Shown here: one piece after another, positions 52,966 to 64,000 of the stretch | Position numbering within the stretch: the stretch's first letter is position 1 | Layout of the letters: each line of letters opens with the position of its first letter | Origin: Lucifuga dentata | Taxonomy: Eukaryota; Chordata; Actinopteri; Ophidiiformes; Bythitidae | Direction: 5' to 3' | Assembly: GCA_014773175.1 (NCBI GenBank) | Contig: VXCM01000137.1 | Coordinates: 62,001-126,000, forward strand | DNA length: 64,000 nucleotides | The notes under the pieces: model-generated | What the model saw: the letters and a program-made list of their open reading frames with translations, nothing else | The model's database searches: none | Told to the model about the DNA's origin: nothing | Made by a program: the position numbers and the translations under genes

Positions 52966-53345
52966 GCTACAATCTCCCCGTCGCACCTATATAGATCGTA
53001 CGAGCTGCCACGTTCAGCCTGATCAAACACTGAATACACACTCACAGCACCCATCTGCTCGCCTTCACCGCCCTCTCCTGTGCCGTCATAGCAACTGTCT
53101 TGGTTTGCCGGTGGATACTCCAAGCTTTTGGTTTTGGTTTTGCCTTTCTGGTGGCAACAGGGTCAAGAAACACCTTTGGGAGACATGGGAATTTTTTATT
53201 TTTTTTAACTCACTGTGACTGCTACTCTTAGCATTTGGGAACCACTTTTAATGGCTAATTGCTTAAGAAGGATGGAAGTATTTCCCCAAAGGCAGCTGGC
53301 AAAAGGGACCCCTCTCAGGTTACTTTAATAAAGAGCCTTTACCAC
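52966..53345 (+). other. zdhhc21 3' untranslated region (shorter form)
   Basis: Sequence from the stop codon to just past the first AATAAA at 53327-53332. A longer form ending near an ATTAAA at 53756-53761 is also possible. Confidence 0.5.
53327..53332 (+). terminator. Polyadenylation signal of zdhhc21
   Basis: Canonical AATAAA, 362 bases after the stop codon. Confidence 0.55.
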
Positions 53346-56300
53346 TGACCTTTAATCAACAACAGACAGAACTACAGTAACTCCAGTTTGTCCATTAGAA
53401 AGGCTGTTTTTGGAAAAGGTTTGTGCCTTGTTTCTTTCAATTCTGTCCTCTTTTGTTTGTCCTCTTTATGTCTTTTTGTTTACCAGTCACCTCCCAGTGA
53501 AATCGGTGCAATAATATGACATGAATTTGGAATTTTCTTGTGGGTAGCGAAGGGATTGGGCACCAACTGCATTCCTTAAATTGATACTCGTTTGATATTT
53601 TTATGAATGTTTTCTTAATGTTTTGCGGTTTTCTATGAAAGCTTATTTATTCTATGGAGTGATGTTTGTGAAGCACGGCCACAGAACAAAATACGACTTA
53701 ACTTGAATATTGACATGCGATACCTTTATGAAAAATCACTAGCTGGGTTATGAAGATTAAAAACATTACAAACGAGCACACCAATCTATTTTTGGCTGTA
53801 TATGTAGTAAATCCTCCTATATTATCCAGGTAAAGCTGCTTCTATGAGTACTACAAACATCACATAGCCATTAATATCATAACCCAGTGCATCTGCTTTA
53901 TGTTTGTCTTTATTATGAATTCTTTATCCAAGTAGTTCAAGTGTTACATCCTGAACTATAATCACTATTTTTAGCTTTACCAACCATAGCACTTAAAATA
54001 CACCTGAGGCTCTTAATTTAAGTGCTTTTGTTGTTTTAAATAATTAGGTGTTAGACATGCCAGAAAAAGTTGCTTTACAAAATAACTTTATTGAGCGTAC
54101 AAAGACAAACACGACCAAATTGCACTGACATAAAACTTGACACACTGGATGCAACAGTGAAAATTTATCTATGGTTATGTGGTTTTTGGTGTTGTAGTTT
54201 TCTGAAATACTTGGGGGAAAATATTATCTTGATATTAAAATATCCAAGTAGTTTAAATGCCTATGTTTAGCTTTCACGTTTCACGTTTCAGTCTCTCTCA
54301 TTCATCTTTCTGGTCTCCATACAAGCCAAAGACCTGGAAATGTTGCAATGGAGTCAGTAGCATTCAGTAAATGCATGTTTGACCTCCATACCTAATTAAT
54401 AATATCAACTTTCAGTCACTAACACTTTAATATATGCACTGATTAGCACATTAGCACAGTGTCTCTTCGTGGGTCTGCACTCATAGTTCTTGACATCCTC
54501 ACTTGAAGTTGGTTTTTGTAATTTTTTTGTGTGTATTCTTTGGGCATATTTTTGGCATTTGCATGAGTGCATATTGGTGATTTTGCTCTGCTGGTTTTAT
54601 AAATTAGATTCTTTATGTTTATTTATGTGAATTCTTTTTTAAATTATAGGATATGGGAATGTGTGCGATCACCATAAACAAGAAAGGGTAACTGATAAAT
54701 CGCTTTCATTTTATTTTTTAACATATAATAGTTTTGTAAGGCAATAAGCATTGTGGTGATCTTTTTTGTGACAACAATCGTGAAAAGCTGGAATGTGTTG
54801 TGACGTATATAAACTACAGGTGGTTTGGTTTCATTCAGTTCTCACTATTTGCGAGCAGCGATCGCTGGACTTGATAGCTGTTCACAGCATGTCAGCCTCA
54901 ACACATGATCAGAGTTTAGTCTCATTTATGTTGATTTGAATCAAATCTACAGGAAGTGAATGGTTGGTTGATATCAGATTGATGTTGTGTCATATCCTGT
55001 CACGTATGTTATCTGGCATCCTACAACTCACAACAACTCAACTACAACTCACTAAGGCCATTTAGTGGGTTTTTTGTTTTTTTTTTTTTTCCTTTTTTCN
55101 GGGGAGTTTTTTTTCTTTAATTCACATTTAACATCGAAACATGAAACACTGGAACAGTTCAATTTTGGGAATTTATTGAAATTATTATACAGTAAATAAA
55201 TATCTTATAAGTTTATTTATGTCTAGGACACATGATAAATTGTCTACATTAGAAAATTGTATTAATAGTGATGATAGAGGTTATCCGATAGTTATTCATA
55301 TTCTAATAAACAAGATTCTGAATATGTTTTGTGATTACTTCTCCTTTTTCAACTTTGTATTGAGCAAGACAAATCTTGAAAACAATAGAAAGAGTTTTTC
55401 TTTAAGTCGTTTTGGCATTTAATGATTTTCACCTGAGTTGCTCCTTCATTTCCTTTGTCAGTTTTCCCATGTAAACACGCTGCAAAACTGGCTTAGATTT
55501 AGTATGTCATATGAAACGGGGACCGTTTCTGGTTATGAGACCTGCTGGGAAGCAGATGTAGACCTTTTGACTTTTTTAGCCACTGTACCCGCTGTATCAT
55601 CTATCCAAATGAACAAAGAGTCTCTTATGCATTTCCCTCGTCTTAAAAGCTGGTGGAAAGGACTTTAGTTTTAAAGGGCAATGTCTACAGAGATGAGGCA
55701 CAATTAAAAACTGCAGATGCATTAGAAACCACTTTCATTTGTGTTTAAGTAATATAACTGGGTGCAACCTTATTAAAATGAATAACAGTTCCACATTTCA
55801 ACCCACACAAAGGACAAAAAGATGCATTTTTATGACCTGTTCAGCATGTGCAGAGCTTTAATTTGTCGTACAGTAGCCATCAAAATGCTGGTCAGTGTTC
55901 ATCTTAGTGTGGTCGGATTCGACTGGACAGCATCTGAAGTCTGTCCTGGAAGCCTCGTCTGCTGTTTGTTACTGTCAGTGCAATTACTGTGTGTCACAAT
56001 AAGAGCCCAGATGTCTCATAACAAATGGTCATTATTCCCAAAAGTTCTTAAGTCTCACTGAAGCGTGTGTAATGTATGCACGATCCGTGAACATAATATG
56101 CGACTGTTGTTTAAAATGGTTATATGTTTTTAAACATACTATGCACACACACTCAACCCCAGCAAACCTCAGCTTGAACTCCCAAAATCTTGATTTGACC
56201 TTTGCCCCAATTTGGCAATTCCATGTCATGGCTTTAGTCCACTGATGTGGTAAACTGAAATCTGACTAAGGTGGAATGAATTCAAAAAATGGATTTGCCC

Positions 56301-59300
56301 AGTCTAAAGCGTGATGACAAATATAGTTAAATATAGTTAAAAGCTATACCTTGAATTAAAATACGATCTTTGTACAGCAGGAGTCTCCTACCCGGGCATC
56401 AATGAGCCCCAGTCCTGCAGGTTTTCTTTCCTGGCATGTAATTTTTGCATTCACCTGATATTCCAGGTTCCTGAGAGCATAATAGTCCAGTAATATGGCG
56501 ACTACCTAATGTGCAACATTCAATCGATGTTCAGAGGAAATGTGACCCAAAGAGTTGATCATATTGGATCAACTCTTCATCAAATGTGGTCCAGGAGCGA
56601 ACAGGTTTCCATAAGAGACTGAAATAGACATTCTGTATTAAATTCAACCAAAAATAGTTTTGCTATCTTAAGACAATATGCTTGATCATGATGTACTGTG
56701 TTCTATCATTTAATCATACATGTAAAACGAACAGAGACAAATTATGCACATGTAGAATAATCTGGAAATTCTGTCATCCTTTTTTGACATTTGGCCACCT
56801 TTATATGTTTAAAGCAGTAAAGTTACTCTTTTAAAATAACCTATTTTGTCACATTTCGTAGCCTCACTCTGGAAAATGAAATATGTTGCATTTAGTATGA
56901 CTGAATCAAACATATCAGCATAAAAACGTGTATTAATGAGACTGATGGGTAAACTTTGTTGGTTTGGGCACTGGGATGGAAGCCTCTACTGTAGCACCAG
57001 ACAAGATAATACTGGTTCACAACAGGCTGGGTTAACATGCTCTTAATCTCTAGTCAACTGAATAAGTGGCCACCTGCTATTTTTCCACTCTTTGACATCT
57101 GGCTGAACAAAAGAAATAATTAGCCACATGCTTGATAAACATAAACTATGCTTGGAGCAGTTATCTCACAAATAAAAGCCCATCTTCCATTTTTATTAGG
57201 AGCAGGATTGGAATTGGTGGCTTGGCGTGTTCTCCTGCCATTTCAACAAGACTAAACATGGATTAAATCTAAGCATTGGAATTTATGTGATCATTAATTA
57301 TGTGTAGGCTGATCATTTTCATATTTCTCTCCATATGGACCATATTTCCTCACAATATCATTGTTTTATTGGGGCATCCAACATCTAGTTATGCTTACAT
57401 ATAAAAAGTACAATTTGATGTTTTTTGCAAATGGTGTTTATTATCATTCAGGAAATCTCCAAATTTCTCTATTCACACAAATTCAGATATTAGCCAATCA
57501 GCTTTTTAGCTCTGAAAACTGTCTGTTCCGACTTTGAGCTAAAAATCACCAACTGTGCAGGCTGCCAGTTGCAGGTGTCTGCTGTGTTCCTCCATTTTTA
57601 CCAGCTGAACTTTCCGACCATGCAAGTATTGATTTACCTATTGATTTTCATATAAGCTCTCATTAAGGAAAGTAGAAATCCAATGAAAAGTTAAACTTGA
57701 AACATTTAATCCAATCAAGATGATGAAATGTAATGATTTGACCCTCAAAATCAATATGGTGCATGCAGCTCTCGTGTATGAGCTCGGCCCTTACTGTTTT
57801 CCATTTAGAATCAGCTTAGTAATAAGTGAGTGAGCTTTATAATGTGCTAGTTGAAAAAAACATATCACGTCATATGTTATACATATTTGATCTATTTGTA
57901 AACAGTAGTATTTAAAATTTATCTGGATCCAGACCAAATTGCAGCTTTTGATGGCCTATTTTTGGGTAAATATGCATTTTTTCATATTTTTCACATTTCA
58001 TTTTTTTTTCATTTATATATATATATATATATANTTTTTTTTTTTTTTTTAAGTAAAACTTGCAATGTTAAGAAATCATTTCAAAAATTCCTTGATCTGC
58101 ATCCATCCACAACGAAATACAATGGCTTCTTCCCTGGATCTTGTTCCACCCTTTCCCCAAGTTACATCAAAATCATTTCATAACTTTCTGAGTAATTTCA
58201 CTAAAAATGAAACAAACAAACCAACATATATTGGTAAAAACATAACTCAAACACTTAACTGAAGCTCTAATAAAATCAGGTGCACTGAAAGGTCAATCAG
58301 CTCATCCTGTTATAAGACAAATTGTTTGCCTGATGACCTGTCAGTCAATTCAAAGATATTTATTCTTGACTTTTATTTTCATTTATTTTATAATTACAAG
58401 GAATGTACAATCACAAAGCTGCACACTGTATACTTAAGTGAATTTCTTATCTTTATTTCAAAGCACTGGAGTTGTTTGTTCACTTGACCTCTATAACTAA
58501 TGCTAAGTGTTGTTAAATCCACCCACTCCCACTGTCCGTGTAGGGAAATCCAGCTGCCACAGACTGGCCTCATTGAGGAGGTTTGGAATGTGGAGGGGAG
58601 AAAAGGTCTTTTCAGCTGCAGTTCAGATAACATTTACATGAACACGCCAAATGTCTTAATGCATAGATCAAAACACAGAAGGTTCCAAAGCCCTGTCGCT
58701 GATGGGAAATTTGACGTCTTAAATGGTGGTAATTGAATTAATTTTCAAAAGCAAACTGAATACATTTACATTTCAAACTGAGATAAGGTAAAAATTTCAG
58801 GCCATTTAATAGAATTTTGATAAATTTGATGAGTCTTGTAATGAATAACCCTCTAAATCATTCACAAAAGGCATTTAAAAATCTCTTAATTACTACAGAA
58901 TTCATGAATAAATCCCTTAAAAACCCATGAATACCCCCTTACATTTTAAACCGATGACATTTTTAATTTCCCTTAAAATTCCCTTTATTCCTGTGTTGCA
59001 CTTCATTTTATACAGATTCCCCTGAATGCATCCTGACATATCTGGTATATTTTGAAACTTTGGGATCTCCTCTATAATTTCAGTCTTGATAGAGTTTAAG
59101 CTGAGAAGCCAAATGCCAGCTGTGACTCACAATCCTCTTATTTCTGACTTTCTCTGTGCAATATTACAAAACAATGATACTCCTGTTCTCACTTTGGAGA
59201 GCGTGGATTGCTTTCCCTCCGAATCATTGTAAATTAAATGATGATTTTTTGCAGTTACTTTAATTTGTTTCCACTTTGGCGTAACCCTGCTCAGCTTCCA

Positions 59301-59495
59301 GTAATGTGCTTTTGTACAAGTGTAATGGAGAGAGAAGGGAGGAGGGAAGGAGGGGAGGTGTGTGGGGGTATCAGTGNTTTTTTTTTTTTTTTTTCCCATG
59401 ATGCAATGTGTGAAGGACTGGCCTACATGTGGCTCAGCGTGCCTCCATTGATGTTGCTTTGATTAGGTGTCTTATTGTCCTCTGAGCAGCGTCTG
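53346..59495. other. Spacer between zdhhc21 and the nfib upstream exon
   Basis: About 6 kb with no supported coding exon. Contains single-N joins at 55100, 58034 and 59377, T-rich runs, and a possible degenerate fish interspersed repeat near 56394-56475 (CCAGTCCTGCAGGTTTTC). Being next to nfib it could hold regulatory elements, but I cannot identify any from sequence alone. Confidence 0.5.
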
Positions 59496-59591
59496 ATGAG
59501 AGCGAGGAGCAGCGTGATGGCTGGAACGCTGACAGACAGATCTATTAAATGGCAGCTTTGTTATGACATGTCAGCCAGGACTTGGTGGATG
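59496..59591 (+). CDS. nfib: Alternative first coding exon of nuclear factor I/B
   Basis: Nuclear factor I proteins are dimeric transcription factors that bind TTGGC(N5)GCCAA. From an ATG at 59496 the frame runs 32 codons straight into a GTAAGT donor, ending at phase 0. It contains SVMAG, SIKWQLCYDMSARTWWM and little else. This is the signature of the alternative N-terminus known from NFIA isoforms, which splices to the exon starting DEFHPF; the phase fits that join. zdhhc21 lies next to NFIB in human on the same strand, so nfib is the likely owner. The remainder of the gene lies beyond the right edge. An internal ATG at 59517 is an alternative start. Confidence 0.8.
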
Positions 59592-62293
59592 GTAAGTGGA
59601 TCTCCTCTCTGCCTTCCTCCTCTGTGATGAGTAACAATCAGGCTGAATTAACTTCTACATGTCTACTTTTATTTCCTGCATACATAATCTAAAAGTTTAC
59701 TGAGGTTTGAGGTGCCGCAGCTGAAAACTTGTTTTGTTTTTTTTCTCAAACTGCAAGCTTGTTTGATTTACCTCAGTATCATTTTCCTCTGACTAAATTA
59801 AATTTTCATCTTTTTTTTTTTTTTTTTTTTTTTGTCATTTTGGAACTTTCTGTGTTAGTAGAAATGTGTTAACACTGACCACATTTGCAGAAGTGAAGGA
59901 TATGGTGGAAAAAGTTTGCTTGTCACATTTATTTAAAAGCTTCCTTGTTTAGATGAACAAGTCAATCAGGAAACACTGATGTAAAGATGTCAGTACTGAA
60001 CACCTTTAAGTGTCATTTAAGAAATATTTCAGGAGCTTACTTGGCACAATAATCTGCTTTCTGAATTAATTTGCTCCTCAAGGCCAACACTTGTAACTTA
60101 ATTTTTTCTTGTATTATTCAGTTTGAAACCAACTTTTAATTAATTTGACTGCAAAGCACAGAGGATGTTGAAGGCGAGCGAATAAACAATGCAAGAATTG
60201 ACTGAAATGGGCTTAAAATAAAATGGTTTTTTTTCTTAAATGAATAAATAAAGGAAGTGTTGAGCCTTCCTTCAAGTTTAAGAGTTTTCCTCAAGCGCAC
60301 CTCTTGTGCACTCTGCAGCGTTAATTTGATAGTGTTGGACAAAGAGCTCTTGTCCAACCCGCGCCTTTCCCATGCTGAAGAGGCAACGCAGGCTGACATT
60401 TCTCTCTGAATATTTATTTACTCGTCTGACTACAGGCAAGTTTTTATTGTGCTCCATCAGGGCTTAAGTTCCCTAAAGTTGCCTAACTTTAGGGAGTTTG
60501 AGTTGAAGAAACGTTCGATTCCGCTCAGGCCTGCTGCTTGTGTTATCTTTCCTTGTATTCTAGCAGTATCATCTATTTGCATATAATAAATGGGCTTGTG
60601 AGCTTTAAAACTTTTTGTACTTGCTTTTTAATTAAAGCAGCAAACTCCCTCCAGTGGAGTTCCAGAGACTTCTTTAACAATCTATGGTATGCCAAGGTGC
60701 TCATAGGGGCCCACCGCCTTACTAAGACACTTTATGTTGTTTTTCCTTTAATTTGTCAACTGTCTATAGTGAATGTGCTTGGGACTTTTACAATTTATGA
60801 CATTTTGGCACTTGCTTCTTAGCCACTGCTGCATATATTTATGTTTTAGACACTTAACTGATACATAACTAATACCATTAATCAGGGGTTAATAAAATCT
60901 GTGACTGCTGAACTCCTCAATCAGCAATCACCTTAAAGGAAATGGCTTTCTCTTGGTAAGTAGTTGAGGAAACTAGGTTTTCACAGTAATTTCAGTAAGC
61001 CACAAACTGTTAAATAAAATTCCATATTAAAGATTAGGATATTGAAGAGCTGACCTGCTGTTGTGTCAGAAAAATATACTTAGGGTTGTTCTGAAAGGGT
61101 TGCAGCATGTAGGAAAGGATGTAATAACAGGAAATTGCATTTGTAAAGACTAACTTTAAAGGGGAACACCACAATTTAAGATAATCAGGGCAATAGTAGT
61201 AACAGGAGTAGCGGTCATTAAATATCACTTTTTGTTTGTTGTTGAAACCCAGAAGGCACAGGTGCTCTTTACAGTAACAGTACTGGCATGTCGCCCCCTA
61301 ATGGTATCAGGAAGAAAAAACAGTTTGATGTCATCCAAAAATTCCTCCTGGCATGAATCAAGCTTTAACATTTCACTTTACAGTTACCCCTTTAAATATC
61401 CCCTACTAAAAGCTCCCTATGAGGAAAAAATAGAGCACATTTATTTATTTCAAAAAGATAATTTCAAGAGCAAAAGACACAAAAACTTAATAAGCCTTAC
61501 AGAAATTGAGTTTTGATTCTTTATGTTAAACAGCAATAATGAAAGAATTAATCACCTCCTTTAGGAAAAAATCAGCATGACATTCCTGTAGACCAAAGAG
61601 TTTATGTGGCATGCAACAATGAGTTTATAGTCAAAATATCAGTGGGATTACCATTTTGTTGAATATAATTATAATAGCTAATATAATAACAAACCTTTTT
61701 ATTATTTATTTTATTATTTTTTATTTATTATGAGGGCCAATGTGCAAATATCCTAAAAGTGAAAACAATTAATAATGTAATATTTAAAAATGTATTTAAA
61801 AGTAGCCAAAACGATCACAGCTCAGCAGTGTTACATCATTTTATTTGACTTAAATGTTGGCCTGTATATATTTTTTGCTGTAAATTGCTTGATAAGAGCA
61901 ATACAGCATCGCTCACTTTCCATTTCAGGCCTGCAGGACACAATAAAGACCTCAGCTGTTATGAGGCAGTTGTACTTTGTGGCCACAAGGGGGCGGTAGA
62001 TACACATTTAGAAAGGTGAATATGTAAAGACTCACAACACGTGCTGCTCCGGATTTATGCATAAATAGAAGCTGAAAATATAAAATTCATCACAGTGTAT
62101 TTATAATCTATATCATAACATATCCATTAAATTAATGTATTAAACCATGAAAATCAGAGAGTAAAACATTCTAAATACCCTAATAATGTGAGACAAAGGT
62201 ATTCCAAAATAATAATTATAATGAATTTATTATGTAATGGTGGCAGATATTCAATATCAATATTATGTAACTTTGAAACATATATTTAAGCAG

Positions 62294-62297
<4 letters not shown>

Positions 62298-62343
<46 letters not shown>

Positions 62344-62351
62344 GTGTGTGC
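62298..62351. repeat. (TG)n microsatellite
   Basis: Around 25 TG units with one GCG interruption. Confidence 0.95.
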
Positions 62352-62720
62352 AGATATTGGCTTATGAAAACTGACCGTTTTAGGTATGTTTGAGCGCAAA
62401 ATAGTGTGTTAATGGTATTTTAACTAGTACACTACTTCTATTAGAAGTTCAGTATATTATTGTAATCCAATATCAGCTTTAAAATTAATACTGATAGTAG
62501 TCAGTCTTATTATTTACTCTTAGAATAAATGCCAAATTATCAGCAGAATAAAAAGAGCATGGTCTTTAAAAAAAAAAATTCATTACTTGAAGGTTAATTG
62601 TCTTTTTTCACCTTAATCTTAAATTACATTTATCACCTTATGAGGTTTAGACACATCTTCAAAGCTTCAGATCTCGGTATTTTTGTCTCTTTGGACTTGC
62701 TACTCTTATTACCGCTTCAA

Positions 62721-62857
62721 TAGAAGAAGAAGAAGAAGAAGAAGAAGAAGAAGAAGAAAAGAAAAGAAAAGAAAAGAAAAGAAAAGAANAGAAGAAGAAG
62801 AAGAAGAAGAAGAAGAAGAAGAAAAGAAAAGAAAAGAAAAGAAAAGAAAAGAAAAAG
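62721..62857. repeat. (GAA)n-(GAAAA)n purine tract, repeated across an N
   Basis: A GAA block followed by a GAAAA block occurs twice, separated by the N at 62789. The second occurrence may be an unmerged overlap of the first. Confidence 0.85.
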
Positions 62858-64000
62858 AAATGGCATTGCTTTTGCTGCATGTTGGAGATACTACATGTCT
62901 ATTCAGCTGTGTGACCATTCAGGAGCGGCTGTGTCAGGCCCCAAACATCACGTCTGAGGAGCGGAAGTGAGGGGCCAGGGTCCAGAGTCCTGGTGGCCAA
63001 TGCTTCTGGCCAATAAGATGCTAGAATACAGCCACTAAATACAAAACTGAGAAGCATCAAGCTACAAAGGGACAGCAAGACTGTGAGTAGAAAATTTAAA
63101 GGGATAGCTTTCAAAATAAGAGGTAAAAGGTGCCAGTTTTGGGGGTTAAAGCTGTATTTTGGTGTATTGAAGGCTTATCCAATGATATTCTGTTAATTGA
63201 GGGGTCAGCAAGGAATTAGTATTAGTTAGTGCTATTCATTTAGAGGGTCAAGGCTGGTCTGAACATTTTCATTTGTTCAAACATGTTTTAGTCAATTTAA
63301 CAGTAAATATATTTATAAAACTGTTTTATTGATGTTTGAAAATTTGGATACTAATTCTGGCCTGAGCAGCTAAACCTCTGTGTACCTCATTAGCTTCATG
63401 CTAACATATAATAAAATTCATTATTTGGCTAACGGAAATTAGCATTGATATTGCAGTGACTTTTAACTGTAGTTTACAGTATAAACCACCCACTTTGACA
63501 TGTTACAATTTAAATACTCAACAGCAGCAGAAATTATGTATTGCTCAGGCATATACTTTCTGAAGCTCTGTAGAACCATATAAATATAGTTGGCTAAATG
63601 CTACTGCTAGTTTTGAGTTCGCGTTAAGCTAAAAATACAATTGCCACTAGATGGCGACGGTGTGCATTTATACAGGCAGTGCAGTTTTAAAGATTTAATC
63701 GGACTTCCTGTTTGGAGTTTGTAGTGGGGTTAACATGGGGGCGGAGCAACACATGTTACTCTACCTTTCCTAATCCACCCAAAATGTAACCCCTCAGTTT
63801 AGATGTACAGTCAATGAGGATGGTGGCCCATTGTGTTATATTTATGTAACCCCGCCCCAGGACCCAATTAGCAGCAAAGGGTATTTGTAAAGTTTTGATG
63901 TAACCTTAAAAAAAAAGAAAGAGAACATTTTTAGATTTTGTTGGGGAGGTACATAATTTTGTTCAAGGGCTGGATTTGGCACACAAGCCATCTTCTCTAC

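Larger units (their letters stand above)
59592..64000 (+). other. Start of nfib intron, no further exon seen
   Basis: From the donor at 59592 to the window edge I found no exon. The stretch contains a (TG)n tract, a GAA/GAAAA purine tract with an N join, and AT-rich sequence. Confidence 0.5.

Noticed and set aside
52814..53218. 134-codon frame over the last zdhhc21 exon
   Set aside because: A different frame from the in-phase ZDHHC21 C-terminus, which matches the family and ends at 52965.
57030..57350. Stretch that looked like a possible conserved non-coding element near nfib
   Set aside because: Only an impression from its complexity and position; conservation cannot be judged without an alignment.
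62659..62970. Lys/Glu/Arg- and Ser/Phe-repeat frames on both strands
   Set aside because: Pure translations of the GAA/GAAAA microsatellite, also crossing an N.

Overview
This window is nuclear DNA from a ray-finned fish, most likely a percomorph teleost. The evidence is short multi-exon genes with GT-AG introns, AT-rich non-coding DNA full of CA/GT microsatellites, and a fish-type RTE-like retrotransposon. The gene order dennd4c - haus6 - plaa / zdhhc21 - nfib uses genes that all lie on the short arm of human chromosome 9. I cannot name the species. Nothing here is prokaryotic: there are no operons, CRISPR arrays or phage genes.

Layout. Three genes are read leftward. (1) dennd4c runs from a probable non-coding first exon near 29.33 kb, through a first coding exon at 17.24-17.55 kb, to beyond the left edge, so its 3' end is missing. 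(2) haus6 is complete (31,664-39,455; 16 coding exons; 830 codons). (3) plaa is complete (41,057-46,827; 14 coding exons; 798 codons). Two genes are read rightward. (4) zdhhc21 is complete (coding exons 49,233-52,965; 265 codons) and starts divergently from plaa. (5) At 59,496-59,591 there is a 32-codon first exon that matches the alternative N-terminus of the nuclear factor I family. It is best read as an upstream first exon of nfib, whose body lies beyond the right edge. I derived exon borders by hand from splice consensus, codon phase and remembered family sequence. Phases close for haus6, plaa and zdhhc21. In dennd4c one junction (near 1.22 kb) does not close.

Mobile DNA and repeats. A 5'-truncated RTE-like LINE with an open reverse-transcriptase frame and a perfect 14-bp target duplication sits in a haus6 intron (32,785-34,398). 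A decayed LINE fragment lies in dennd4c intron 1 (about 27.88-28.60 kb). A non-autonomous DNA transposon with imperfect terminal inverted repeats fills part of the dennd4c-haus6 spacer (29,828-30,455). At least two, probably three, related long-inverted-repeat MITEs sit in zdhhc21 introns. Thirteen single-N joins are present. Four are flanked by exact 62-66 bp duplications, which look like unmerged contig ends and not biology.

The genes do not form a pathway. They cover Rab activation (dennd4c), spindle microtubule branching (haus6), ubiquitin/p97 handling (plaa), protein palmitoylation (zdhhc21) and transcription (nfib). What unites them is old vertebrate synteny. I found no previously undescribed multi-gene system. 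The most useful observations are the nfib alternative first exon, the young RTE insertion, the MITE cluster, a probable GC-AG intron in haus6, and the assembly artefacts.
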